Below, piece after piece: positions 49,471-58,962 of a DNA stretch of 64,000 bases. The notes under the pieces are model-generated. The model saw only the letters and a program-made list of their open reading frames with translations, ran no database searches and was not told the DNA's origin. The position numbers were made by a program, and so were the translations under genes. How positions within the stretch are numbered: position 1 is the first letter of the stretch; every line of letters starts with the position of its first letter. Source of the DNA: Candidatus Saccharicenans sp. (lineage in GTDB: Bacteria; Acidobacteriota; Aminicenantia; Aminicenantales; Saccharicenantaceae); assembly GCA_030017715.1 (NCBI GenBank), contig JASEIU010000003.1, positions 310,001-374,000 of the forward strand, in the 5' to 3' direction.

Positions 49471-52400
49471 TCAGACCTGGGTGCGGTTTTTCCCGGAGGT
49501 TTTCGCCCGGTAAAGAGCCTGGTCGGCCCGGGCGATAAGCTCGTTGGTGTCGCCGCCCTCAGCGGGGTTCATCGTGGCCAGACCCAGGCAGACGGTCAGC
49601 CGAGGCGATTTAACCGGACCGTCCGGGGCAGGCTGTCCCTGGCCGTTAATTTCCCTGAGCTCCATCTGGCTGAAATCCATAGCGGCCACACCTTCACGGA
49701 TTCTTTCGGCCACGATGTAAGCGCCGGCGGTGTCGGTTTCGGGCAGCACTATGGCAAACTCGTCGCCGCCGTAGCGGCAGGCCAGGTCGGAGCAACGCTG
49801 GCAGCATTTAAGCATGACCAGGGCCACTTTTTTCAGGCATTCGTCGCCAGCCTGGTGGCCGTAAGTGTCGTTGAAGAGCTTGAAATCGTCGAGGTCGGTT
49901 ATGATGACTGAAACCGGCCGCCCGGTGCGGTGAGCCCTTCGCCACTCATACTCCAGAAAATCGCGGAAGCGGCGGTAATTGGCCAGGCCAGTCAGCTCGT
50001 CGGTGGTGGCCAGAAACTTCAGCTTATCGTTAGCCAGGCGAAGCTCTTCGGTGCGCTGGGCCACCAGGCGCTCGAGCTCCTGCTGGCGGCTGTGAACCTG
50101 CTGGAGTCGCAATCTGACGCCGCCGTAAATGGCGGCGACGCCAAGTAACCCTGACAGCAGATAAAACCACCAGGTGTGCCAGAACGGCGGGATGACCCGG
50201 ATGAACAGGGCGGCGCCGGATTCATCCCAGACACCGTCGCAGTTGGAAGCTTTGACCCGGAAGGTGTAGAGGCCGGGCGGCAGGTTGCTGTAGGAAGCAA
50301 AACGCCTGCCTCCGACATAGTTCCATTCTCGGTCAAATCCTTCCAGTATGTAAGCATACTGATTCTTGCCAGGGGAGGTATAATCGAGGGCCACGAATTC
50401 AAAGGCCACCACCCGGTGCTTCCAGGTAAGTTCAAGATATTGGGTTTCGGAGAGAGGTTTGGTAAGGATGGTTTTTCTGTCAACCTGCTGGGCGGGCTTT
50501 ACCGGACGGTTGTTGATGAGAAGCCTGGTCAGGTAGACCGGGGGCCGATAATCATTTTCTTTGACCTCCCGCGGATTGAAGACATTGAATCCGTTAATGC
50601 CGCCAAAATAAATATATCCCGACTGGCTGCGGAGATGGGCATTCCCGTTAAACTCATAGCCCTGAAGGCCGTCGTGAACATCGAAATTGCGGAATTTCCC
50701 TGTCCGGCGGTCGAAGCGGGAAAGGCCGCGGTTGGTGCTGAGCCAGAGGAAGCCTTCGTCATCCTCGAGGACGGAATAGACGACCGAAGAGGGCAGACCG
50801 TGGGATTCATTGTAGCGGGTGAAGGTGCGCGTCGCCGGGTCGAGGCAGTTGAGACCGCCGCCGTTGGTTGCCGCCCAGACCAGACCCCGGCTGTCGACGA
50901 AGACATTGATGATGGAGTTAGAGCCGAGGGAATTGGGATTATACGGGTCGTTAACAAATATTTCTACTTCGCCGCTGGCGGGATTGAAGGCGACCAGTCC
51001 GGTGTCGTAAGCGGCCAGCCAGAGGTTATTTTGCGAGTCGGAAGCGATATAGAAGATGCGGCCGCCGGAAATGGGGTCGGGAAGAGAAGGACCGATTGGA
51101 GGAGCGAGGGGCGGGGAGGGAGTGGGGTCAGGAGTGGACCGGGTCGGGGCCGGTTTGGAGGAGGAAGAGGGTGAAGAGGAAGAGGGGGGAGAAGCAGGAG
51201 GCCGGGCGACGGAAACAGAAGTTCCTGACGGGGCTAAATGGATGGCGCTGACTTCTGGCCGTTTGAACTGGCGCGATTTCCGGTCGAAATATACCAGGCC
51301 GCTGGAAACTGTGCCGACCCAGAGAGTATCGTTCCGGTCGAGAAGCAGGCTTCGGATATTGTCCTCGGGCAGGGAGCCGGGGCGGGAGGGATTGGCGCGG
51401 TAATGGATGAAACGGCCGGTGGCCGGGTTGTAATTGCTCAGGCCGCCGTAAAGGGTGCCGATCCAGAGCGAGCCGTCGCGGTCTTCAAGCAGACAGAAGA
51501 CGCGGTCGCTGTTCAGTGAGTAGGGCGAATTGGGACGGCCGGGGTCAGCCCGGAGGTGGAAAACGATTCTGTGTTCGAGGTCGAAGGCGGAAATGCCGCC
51601 GCCATCGGTGCCGACAAAGGTAATGCCCGAGCTGTGCTGGCAGAAAGCCCTGACCGCCGGCTGCTGCAGGCTGAGCGGGTCCTGAGGGTTGGAGAGAAAA
51701 CGCTTAAAGTACTGACGCTTGAGATTTAGCTGGCTGATGCCGCGGTAGGTGCCAACCCAGAGGATGTTGTCGGGAGTGCGCAGAAGGGCCAGCACCCGGT
51801 TGTCGGCGAGCGACGAGAGGTCATAGGATTTGTATTTGTAGGAGATGAAGGTCTCGCGGGCAGGATAGAAATGGTTCAGGCCGCCGGAGTCGGTTCCGAC
51901 CCAGAGGGAGCCGTCGGCGTCGCCAATGAGGCAGTTGACGGCGTTATCGCTTATGGAGAATAGGTCCTGAAGGCTATAAGAGCTGACGGGGGCAGCGGGA
52001 CGCTGAGAGGCGGCCGGGGGCGAAGTTGACTGGTAATAAACCTTGAATTCGCCGCGGGCCGGGAGATAACGAACCAGACCGGAAGAGGCGGTTCCAATCC
52101 AGATAACATCGGGCTGGGATTCCGGGGTGGAGGAGGAGGCGGAGGCGGGCACGGCGACTGAAGCTGAGCGCTGATCGGGCTCTATAAGCAGGGCGTTAAT
52201 GTGGTCGTCAGGCAGGGAGGAGCTTATTCTGATGTTAGGAGTGGGCGGAGGAAGATTGCGCCGCGCTGGGACACGAGCGGAATCGGGGGAGGCGAGAGAT
52301 GTCTTAAGGACGGAGGAAGCTTCGTCTCGAGGAGTTGATTGGCGGGAGCCGAATTCGGGATAGGCAAAATTTTTCAGGGCGGGCCGGCTGGAGCCAGAAG

Positions 52401-53325
52401 GGCTGGAAGGATAAGAGGCGCTGGAACTGTCGGCCGGGGCATCAATGTATCCGGGAAGGCCGGCGGTTACAGCACCGGACCTGATATGAATTATTTTACC
52501 GGTTGAAGGGTCGAGCCGGTTGAGGCCGCCGCCGGCGGTTCCAATCCAGATATATCCGCGACGGTCCTGAGCGATGGCCCGGACCTGATTGTTGCTGAGG
52601 GTTGAATCGGGACGGGCCGGGTCGTGCTGGTAGCGAATGAAATTTTTTGTTTTGCGGTCAAAGAGATTGAGGCCCCGGTCGGTTCCGACCCAGAGACGGC
52701 CCTGGTGATCTTCAAAAATGGTCAGGATGCGGGATGAAGAAACCGAATGCGGGTTGGACGGGTCGTGGAGATAACGGATGAATTGTTCGCGGGCGGCGAC
52801 AAGTTGATTGAGGCCGTTTTCGGTGCCGGCCCAGAGGGTGCCGAAGCTGTCAACCAGAAGGGCGTTGATCCAGGAGTTAGACAGGGAATTGGGATCGCCT
52901 TCGACGGGGAGATAAACGGTAAACTGGTAGCCGTCAAATTTGTTCAGGCCGGATTCGGTTCCGAACCAGAGAAAGCCTTCAGAGTCGAGGGCCACGGAAA
53001 GGACTGAATTCTGAGAGAGTCCGCTTTCGATCGAAATGTTGCGAAATAGGATGTGCGGGCCGAGCTGGGAGCGGAGGGGAAGCGGAAGGAGCAGAGCTAA
53101 GGAAAGGAACAGGAAAAGGGCGGGGAGGAAAAGGGAGAGGCGGGAAAGGACGGGATGGAAAAGAAAAGGGGAACGCCTGGGGAAAAGAGCGCGGGATGCC
53201 GGGCGGGAAGGAAGTGGAGAAGGAAAGGGAGCAAGAGGGCGGGAAATGTCCTGCAATGAGGAACGCAGGACGGAAAGAGCAGGCAAAAGGGCACGGGGAG
53301 ATTTCAGATGAACCGGGCCGCTCAT
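49471..53325 (-). CDS. Two-component-regulator-propeller / Y_Y_Y / GGDEF diguanylate cyclase
   Basis: Repeated propeller blades (WIGTASSGLVRY, LWVGTDSGGLNHF, LWLSTNRGLSRFD), Y_Y_Y region (YAYILEGFDREWNYVGGRRFASYSNLPPGLYTFRVKASN), TM helix, GGDEF domain DLACRYGGDEFAIVLPETD. Confidence 0.92.
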   Translation of the reverse strand: MSGPVHLKSPRALLPALSVLRSSLQDISRPLAPFPSPLPSRPASRALFPRRSPFLFHPVLSRLSLFLPALFLFLSLALLLPLPLRSQLGPHILFRNISIESGLSQNSVLSVALDSEGFLWFGTESGLNKFDGYQFTVYLPVEGDPNSLSNSWINALLVDSFGTLWAGTENGLNQLVAAREQFIRYLHDPSNPHSVSSSRILTIFEDHQGRLWVGTDRGLNLFDRKTKNFIRYQHDPARPDSTLSNNQVRAIAQDRRGYIWIGTAGGGLNRLDPSTGKIIHIRSGAVTAGLPGYIDAPADSSSASYPSSPSGSSRPALKNFAYPEFGSRQSTPRDEASSVLKTSLASPDSARVPARRNLPPPTPNIRISSSLPDDHINALLIEPDQRSASVAVPASASSSTPESQPDVIWIGTASSGLVRYLPARGEFKVYYQSTSPPAASQRPAAPVSSYSLQDLFSISDNAVNCLIGDADGSLWVGTDSGGLNHFYPARETFISYKYKSYDLSSLADNRVLALLRTPDNILWVGTYRGISQLNLKRQYFKRFLSNPQDPLSLQQPAVRAFCQHSSGITFVGTDGGGISAFDLEHRIVFHLRADPGRPNSPYSLNSDRVFCLLEDRDGSLWIGTLYGGLSNYNPATGRFIHYRANPSRPGSLPEDNIRSLLLDRNDTLWVGTVSSGLVYFDRKSRQFKRPEVSAIHLAPSGTSVSVARPPASPPSSSSPSSSSKPAPTRSTPDPTPSPPLAPPIGPSLPDPISGGRIFYIASDSQNNLWLAAYDTGLVAFNPASGEVEIFVNDPYNPNSLGSNSIINVFVDSRGLVWAATNGGGLNCLDPATRTFTRYNESHGLPSSVVYSVLEDDEGFLWLSTNRGLSRFDRRTGKFRNFDVHDGLQGYEFNGNAHLRSQSGYIYFGGINGFNVFNPREVKENDYRPPVYLTRLLINNRPVKPAQQVDRKTILTKPLSETQYLELTWKHRVVAFEFVALDYTSPGKNQYAYILEGFDREWNYVGGRRFASYSNLPPGLYTFRVKASNCDGVWDESGAALFIRVIPPFWHTWWFYLLSGLLGVAAIYGGVRLRLQQVHSRQQELERLVAQRTEELRLANDKLKFLATTDELTGLANYRRFRDFLEYEWRRAHRTGRPVSVIITDLDDFKLFNDTYGHQAGDECLKKVALVMLKCCQRCSDLACRYGGDEFAIVLPETDTAGAYIVAERIREGVAAMDFSQMELREINGQGQPAPDGPVKSPRLTVCLGLATMNPAEGGDTNELIARADQALYRAKTSGKNRTQV

Positions 53326-53587
53326 TGTGACCGCTCTGCTATCCTTTCAAATTCTCTGTTATTTTTTATTTTATTGGCAGTGCCGGCGTCAATTATTTTT
53401 AGGGGTGATGATGGGGGTGAAATTTGGGTGAGGAAAGGGGACCCAGAAAAAAACAGGGACATTGTAAAGTGTCCCCTTTTTCGGCACAGCCTGCCGCTCG
53501 GAAACGGGGGACACGATACTATTTCACCAATTTTTTTTGTTTCCTGGGAAAAATCGGGGACAGCTTATTGTGTCCCCGGTTTCTTAC

Positions 53588-55615
53588 TCACTCAACGGTA
53601 ACACTTTTGGCAAGGTTGCGGGGCTGATCGACGTCAGTGCCCTTGAGGTCGGCGACAAAGTAAGCGAAGAGCTGGAGCGGAAGAGTGTTGACAAAAGGCT
53701 GGAAGTATTCGTCGACGTCTTCAATTTCGAGGGCGTGGTCGAGGAGCGAGCGGGTTTCGCTGTCGCCGCGGCTAATTAGGCCGACGATTATTCCGCCGCG
53801 GGCTTTGGCTTCGAGCAGGTTGGAGATGATTTTTTTGAGCTGGCTGCCGCGGTTGGCCAGGGCCATCACCGGGACCTGCTCGTCGATGAGGGCGATCGGG
53901 CCGTGTTTCATCTCGCCGGCGGGATAGCCTTCAGCGTGAATGTAGGAAATTTCTTTGAGCTTGAGGGCGCCTTCCAGGGCGATGGGATAGTTGATGCCGC
54001 GGCCCATATAGATGAAATCGTGGCAGTGAACAAAGCGGGCGGCCAACTGCTTGATCGAATCTTCTTCGGCCAGCTGTTTTTCAAGCAGGAGGGGGAGGCG
54101 GTAAATCTGGTCAACGAAGCGAGAGAGGTCGGCCGGGCTGAGGAGGGCTTTTTGCGAAGCGAAGTGAAGGGCAAGCAAGAGAAGGACCTCAACCTGGGCG
54201 GTGAAGGCTTTGGTCGAGGCGACGCCGATTTCGATGCCGGCACGGGTGTAGATCACCTGTTCGGCGGCCCGGGCTATGGAGGAATCCATAACATTGCAGA
54301 TGGCTATGGTCTGAAGGCCGCGGGAACGGATTTCTTTGAGGGCAGCGAGGGTGTCGGCCGTCTCGCCCGACTGGGAGATGAAGATGGCCAGGTCGCCGGG
54401 AAGAAGGACCGTGCGTCGGTAGCGGAATTCCGAGGCGTATTCAACGGTCGTCGGTATGGCGGCGATTTCTTCAAAGTAATGGCGGCCGACCAGGCCGGCG
54501 TGGTAGGAGGTGCCGCAGGCGATGATGAGGATGCGGGTCAGGCGGGACGGGTCAGGCAACCGGCAGTCATCAAAGACGATGCGGGGCGGGTTGCGCTTGA
54601 TGCGTCCGAGGAAGGTGTCGGTGAAAATTTTCGGCGTTTCGAAGATTTCCTTGTGCATGAAGTGCTTGTGGCCGGCTTTTTCGGCGGACTGGAGGGAGAG
54701 GGCAACGGTTTGAGGCGGTGAGGTAATGGGTTGGCCGGTGCGCAGGTCAAAAAGCTCGACGCGGTCGCGGTAGATGCGGGCGATTTCAAATTCCTTCAGG
54801 GTGATGATGCGGCGGGTGAACGGAAGCAGCGCCGGAATGTCGGAAGCGACGAAATTTTCGTCCTGGCCAAGGCCGATGATGAGAGGCGAGAAATTTTTGG
54901 CCACGACGAAGTGGTCGGGGTGGGCCTGGGAGATGACGGCGATGGCGTAAGTGCCCTCAACGCGGGCCAGGGCACGGCGGACGGCAGCGAGAAGGTCCGG
55001 AGATGTGGGCGGAGACGGAGAAGCAGCCGGAGTTCCGGCGGCACCGGATTCGGAGACGGAAGTGGCCCTGGTAGTTTCAGGAGCAGTTGAGGCGGCCGAG
55101 GAAGAAGAACCAGGAAAGGTAGCCGATGAGTCAGAAACCAGACCATCTGAAGAGCTGCCGGATGTGAAAGGAGCGGCGGGGTCAGCGACCCCGGCCTCGG
55201 AAGCGGAACGCAATTCGTAGTCGATGAGGTGAGCGATAACTTCGGTGTCGGTTTCGGAGGAGAAAGTTCGGCCCTGCTGGATGAGGTGGGCTTTGAGTTC
55301 GACATAGTTTTCGATGATGCCGTTGTGGACTACGGCCAGACCGTTGACCAGGTGGGGATGAGCGTTGTTCTCGGATGGGCGGCCGTGAGTGGCCCAGCGG
55401 GTATGCCCGATGCCGAAAGTACCGGGAACGGGCGAGGAATTAAGTAGCTGACAGAGGCTTGAGATTTTGCCGACCGAGCGGACGATTTTCAGCCCGTCCG
55501 GGGTTTGGATGGCCAGACCGGCCGAGTCGTAGCCCCGGTATTCGAGGCGGCGCAGTCCTTCGAGGAGAATGGGCGCAGCCTGATTATGGCCGATGTAACC
55601 GACTATTCCGCACAT
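53588..55615 (-). CDS. glmS: Glutamine-fructose-6-phosphate aminotransferase (isomerizing) with ~70 aa low-complexity insertion
   Basis: MCGIVGYIGHNQAAPILLEGLRRLEYRGYDSAG; FGIGHTRWATHGRPSENNAHPH; C-terminal ...PRNLAKSVTVE. Confidence 0.95.
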   Translation of the reverse strand: MCGIVGYIGHNQAAPILLEGLRRLEYRGYDSAGLAIQTPDGLKIVRSVGKISSLCQLLNSSPVPGTFGIGHTRWATHGRPSENNAHPHLVNGLAVVHNGIIENYVELKAHLIQQGRTFSSETDTEVIAHLIDYELRSASEAGVADPAAPFTSGSSSDGLVSDSSATFPGSSSSAASTAPETTRATSVSESGAAGTPAASPSPPTSPDLLAAVRRALARVEGTYAIAVISQAHPDHFVVAKNFSPLIIGLGQDENFVASDIPALLPFTRRIITLKEFEIARIYRDRVELFDLRTGQPITSPPQTVALSLQSAEKAGHKHFMHKEIFETPKIFTDTFLGRIKRNPPRIVFDDCRLPDPSRLTRILIIACGTSYHAGLVGRHYFEEIAAIPTTVEYASEFRYRRTVLLPGDLAIFISQSGETADTLAALKEIRSRGLQTIAICNVMDSSIARAAEQVIYTRAGIEIGVASTKAFTAQVEVLLLLALHFASQKALLSPADLSRFVDQIYRLPLLLEKQLAEEDSIKQLAARFVHCHDFIYMGRGINYPIALEGALKLKEISYIHAEGYPAGEMKHGPIALIDEQVPVMALANRGSQLKKIISNLLEAKARGGIIVGLISRGDSETRSLLDHALEIEDVDEYFQPFVNTLPLQLFAYFVADLKGTDVDQPRNLAKSVTVE

Positions 55616-55733
55616 GGCGCACCTTCCTTCAAACCATCAAAAGTAAGGCAACGGAGAGGCAGGCTTTCGAACGGTCACTGTTATGTTTTCCCTGCTTCTT
55701 TTGCCCTGGCTGCCTTATTTTAGCATGAAAAAC

Positions 55734-56350
55734 GGGGGACACAATACTAATTCACCAATTTCCTCCATACTCGCCCGGGTTCGCCTCTGCAGCATTAGCG
55801 CCAAAAACGGGGGACACAATACTAATTCACCAATTTTCGGCCGGGTTCCCCTCTTCAGTATTACTGCAGATAGAGCAAGGCTTTTAGCCGATCAGCCGGT
55901 TATGTTAATTATTAATCCCGTTTCTGTGCTGCTGCTCACGGAAATAAAACGCCCCCCGAAGTATCGCACCTGATATTGAATGCCCAAATACCCGGGGAGG
56001 CAATCTATCTATATTTCCTATTTTTTTTCAAAACCGGGGAAACATTGCGACCACAATATATTTTATTTTTACAATATATTTTCATCATATTTTTCGTATT
56101 TTTCATACTTTAAGATAATTAACCCAGAAAAAAGCCCGGGGAGGAAAAGCGCGCGGGTTCTTATCACCTGATCACCTGCTCTTTTCCAGGCTTCCAGGGG
56201 ATGGGCAACACTGAAAGTTTTCACTTCTTCCAGGCACAATTCCGAGTGATAACGCCGGGGACCCAAGCATCTCAAGAGCGCTGCTTTGAGCAGCGACATA
56301 GGAAAGAAGGGACACTTTTAGGAAAGAAGGGACACTTTAAGGTGTCCCCC
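55734..56350. repeat. Long interspersed repeat, copy A (~617 bp)
   Basis: Near-identical to 58252-58848 and 60135-60654; begins GGGGGACACAATACTAATTCACCAATTT and ends GGGACACTTTAAGGTGTCCCCC. Confidence 0.95.
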
Positions 56351-56460
56351 TTTTCGGCACAGCTTGCCGCTTAATAACATATTGATAGCAAAGAAGATAC
56401 AAGCCGAGACAGATAAGCCTCAGGCAAGATTTGGGGACAGTGTAAGATGTCCCCTCTTAA

Positions 56461-57840
56461 TCAGGTCTGGAACTGAAGTTCGCGGAGCTCAAAGGCCAGG
56501 TTTTTCATAAACTTATTGATGGCTGCCTTGCCGTAGACGCCAAGGGCCGCATAATGGAGGCGCAGAGTCGCCAGATGCTTCAGGATGTATTTCCAGGAAT
56601 AGAAGCCGGCCATGGCCCTAAAAGTCTCAATCTGCAGGGTGATCGGCGTCATCGAAGCCGGCCTGTAAACAACGTGGTGGGCGTCGTATTTGCTCCAGTT
56701 GGTATGGATGAGCCTCCCGCCATCCTTCATTTCGCTGAACAGCGGAGTGCCGGGGAGCGGCGTTAAGATCATAAACTGAATCGTGTCAATTTTGCCTTTC
56801 CTGGCGAAATTCAGGGTCTGACGGATGGTCTCGACGCTATCGGTGTCGGCGCCCAGAACAAACATCCCGTGGATGTGAATCCCGTAGTCCTTGATAACCT
56901 GAATCGCCCGGATGATGTCCTCAAGGCTCTGTTTTTTCTGGTAGGCTTCGAGTGTGCGGGGGTTGATGGATTCAAAACCGATGTAAAGCGTATGGCAGCC
57001 TGAGTCGGCCATAAGGCGCAGGAGACGGGGGTCACGGGCGACATCAACTCTAACCTGGGTGGACCAGGTCATTTTGATTTTCTCGGCCAGCACTCCGGAG
57101 AGAATTTCTCTGGCGCGGCGAGGGTCGGCCGCAAAATTATCATCGACGATAAATTTGGTGGCCCGGGAAACCGCGTTCACATACTTTAGTTGCCGAACGG
57201 TGGCTTCGGCGGATTTAAACCGGTACCTGCGGCCGAACATCTGGATGACCGAGCAAAACTTGCAGCCGTAGGGACAGCCTCTCGAGGTTGAAACAGGATA
57301 GATGTTGGATTTTTTCCAGCCGTGAACGAGCGAGAAATCCGGTTCGGGAAGGAGGTCAAGGCTTTCGATGAATTCGGCCGGCGGATTGTGAGTCGGGCTG
57401 CCATCCCGGTCACGGAAGGAGAGTCCCTTTATGCTGGAAAGCGATGGCTGGCCGGTTTCCAGGCTGGAGAGCAGGGCGGGGAGCGTCGTCTCCCCTTCTC
57501 CGCGGACGACGAAATCGGCATGCTGGAGGGCTTCGTCGGGCAGAAAGGTCACGTGCGGACCGCCGACGACAACCGGAATGCCCAGGGCCCGAATTCGGTC
57601 GGCCAGAGAGAAGGCGCGGGCCGCAGTTGAGGTTATGGTTGAAAGGCACACCAGGTCCGAGTTGTTGACGTATGACCAGTCCGGCTGGGCGATATCTTCG
57701 ACAAAGGCTCTGACCCTGTAGCCCTGCTCCCGCAACATAGTGGACAACAGAACCGAGCCGAGACGCGGGATGGGAAATTTGCTGAAGATGTTGGCGCCGG
57801 GCGAACCGGCCTCGATGAAAGCTATGTTTTTAATTTTCAT
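56461..57840 (-). CDS. Radical SAM protein with N-terminal B12-binding domain
   Basis: B12-binding-like N-terminus (RLGSVLLSTMLREQGYRVRAFVEDIAQPDW...LVCLSTITSTAARAF); radical SAM STSRGCPYGCKFCSVIQMFG. Confidence 0.92.
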   Translation of the reverse strand: MKIKNIAFIEAGSPGANIFSKFPIPRLGSVLLSTMLREQGYRVRAFVEDIAQPDWSYVNNSDLVCLSTITSTAARAFSLADRIRALGIPVVVGGPHVTFLPDEALQHADFVVRGEGETTLPALLSSLETGQPSLSSIKGLSFRDRDGSPTHNPPAEFIESLDLLPEPDFSLVHGWKKSNIYPVSTSRGCPYGCKFCSVIQMFGRRYRFKSAEATVRQLKYVNAVSRATKFIVDDNFAADPRRAREILSGVLAEKIKMTWSTQVRVDVARDPRLLRLMADSGCHTLYIGFESINPRTLEAYQKKQSLEDIIRAIQVIKDYGIHIHGMFVLGADTDSVETIRQTLNFARKGKIDTIQFMILTPLPGTPLFSEMKDGGRLIHTNWSKYDAHHVVYRPASMTPITLQIETFRAMAGFYSWKYILKHLATLRLHYAALGVYGKAAINKFMKNLAFELRELQFQT

Positions 57841-58251
57841 GATTGATTTCCTTCCAGATCAAATAAAGCGGCAGACGGCGGCTGAAACATGGCGAATAAT
57901 GAAAAAGAAGTGAAGCTGCCGAGTGAAGCCGCCAAGTAAAGCCGGCGCGGGAAGAGAAACTGTGCGTGCATCGCGGAGGCAGAAGGGAGTTTGGCCGGCC
58001 TGTGTCAGGTAGATAATAGACATGAATATAACTTGCTTATAAAGAAGCTAAGGGAAAGAGGGCGGCCTGAAGTGAAATGAGACCGATAATGCTAATCATG
58101 GTTTGTGAGCCTCAGATCTTAGAACCGAATCCTATACTTCTATTTCAAGCATTTCAAGCAGCCGGCATAACTGGTATCGAAGGCGAAATCAGCTTCTCCC
58201 CTGCCTACTTACAGCATAAGCTTCTGATTAATAATAGTCAAGATAAAAAAC

Positions 58252-58848
58252 GGGGGACACAATACTAATTCACCAATTTCCTCCATACTCGCCCGGGTTC
58301 GCCTCTGCAGCATTAGCGCCAAAAACGGGGGACACAATACTAATTCACCAATTTTCGGCCGGGTTCCCCTCTTCAGTATTACTGCAGATAGAGCAAGGCT
58401 TGTTAGCCGATCAGCCGGTTATGTTAATTTTTAATCCCGTTTCTGTGCTGCTGCTCACGGAAATAAAACGCCCCCCGAAGTATCGCACCTGATATTGAAT
58501 GCCCAAATATCCGGGGAGGCAATCTATCTATATTTCCTATTTTTTGCAAAACCGGGGAAACATTGCGACCACAATATATTTTATTTTTACAATATATTTT
58601 CATCGTATTTTTCGTATTTTTCATAGTTTAAGATAATTAACCCAGAAAAGAGCCCGGGGAGGAAAAGCGCGCGGGTTCTTATCACCTGATCACCTGCTCT
58701 TTTCCAGGCTTCCAGGGGATGGGCAACACTGAAAGTTTTCACTTCTTCCAGGCACAATTCCGAGTGATAACGCCGGGGACCCAAGCATCTCAAGAGCGCT
58801 TCGTTGAGCAGCAACATAGGAAAGAAGGGACACTTTAAGGTGTCCCCC
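58252..58848. repeat. Long interspersed repeat, copy B (~597 bp)
   Basis: Near-identical to copy A over its full length, including the two GGGGGACACAATACTAATTCACCAATTT units at its left end. Confidence 0.95.
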
Positions 58849-58928
58849 TTTTCGGCCAGAATTCACGCCTGTAACTGACAGTAAACAAAAAGTTTAAAAG
58901 CAGGGCCGGGCGCGAGCAGAGAAAAAAA

Positions 58929-58950
58929 GGGGACATCTTAAGGTGTCCCC
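58929..58950 (-). terminator. Palindrome GGGGACATCTTAAGGTGTCCCC acting as probable intrinsic terminator of the DUF362 gene
   Basis: Read on -: GGGGACACCTTAAGATGTCCCC followed by TTTTTTT; starts ~12 bp after the stop codon at 58963. Confidence 0.7.
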
Positions 58951-58962
58951 TCTTCGGCGATT

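Noticed and set aside
50176-51174. 332-aa + strand ORF opposite the propeller/GGDEF gene
   Set aside because: Antisense to a strongly supported CDS in GC-rich sequence; composition is an antisense artefact with no recognisable domain.
53903-54721. 272-aa + strand ORF opposite glmS
   Set aside because: Lies fully antisense to the catalytic part of GlmS; no independent support.
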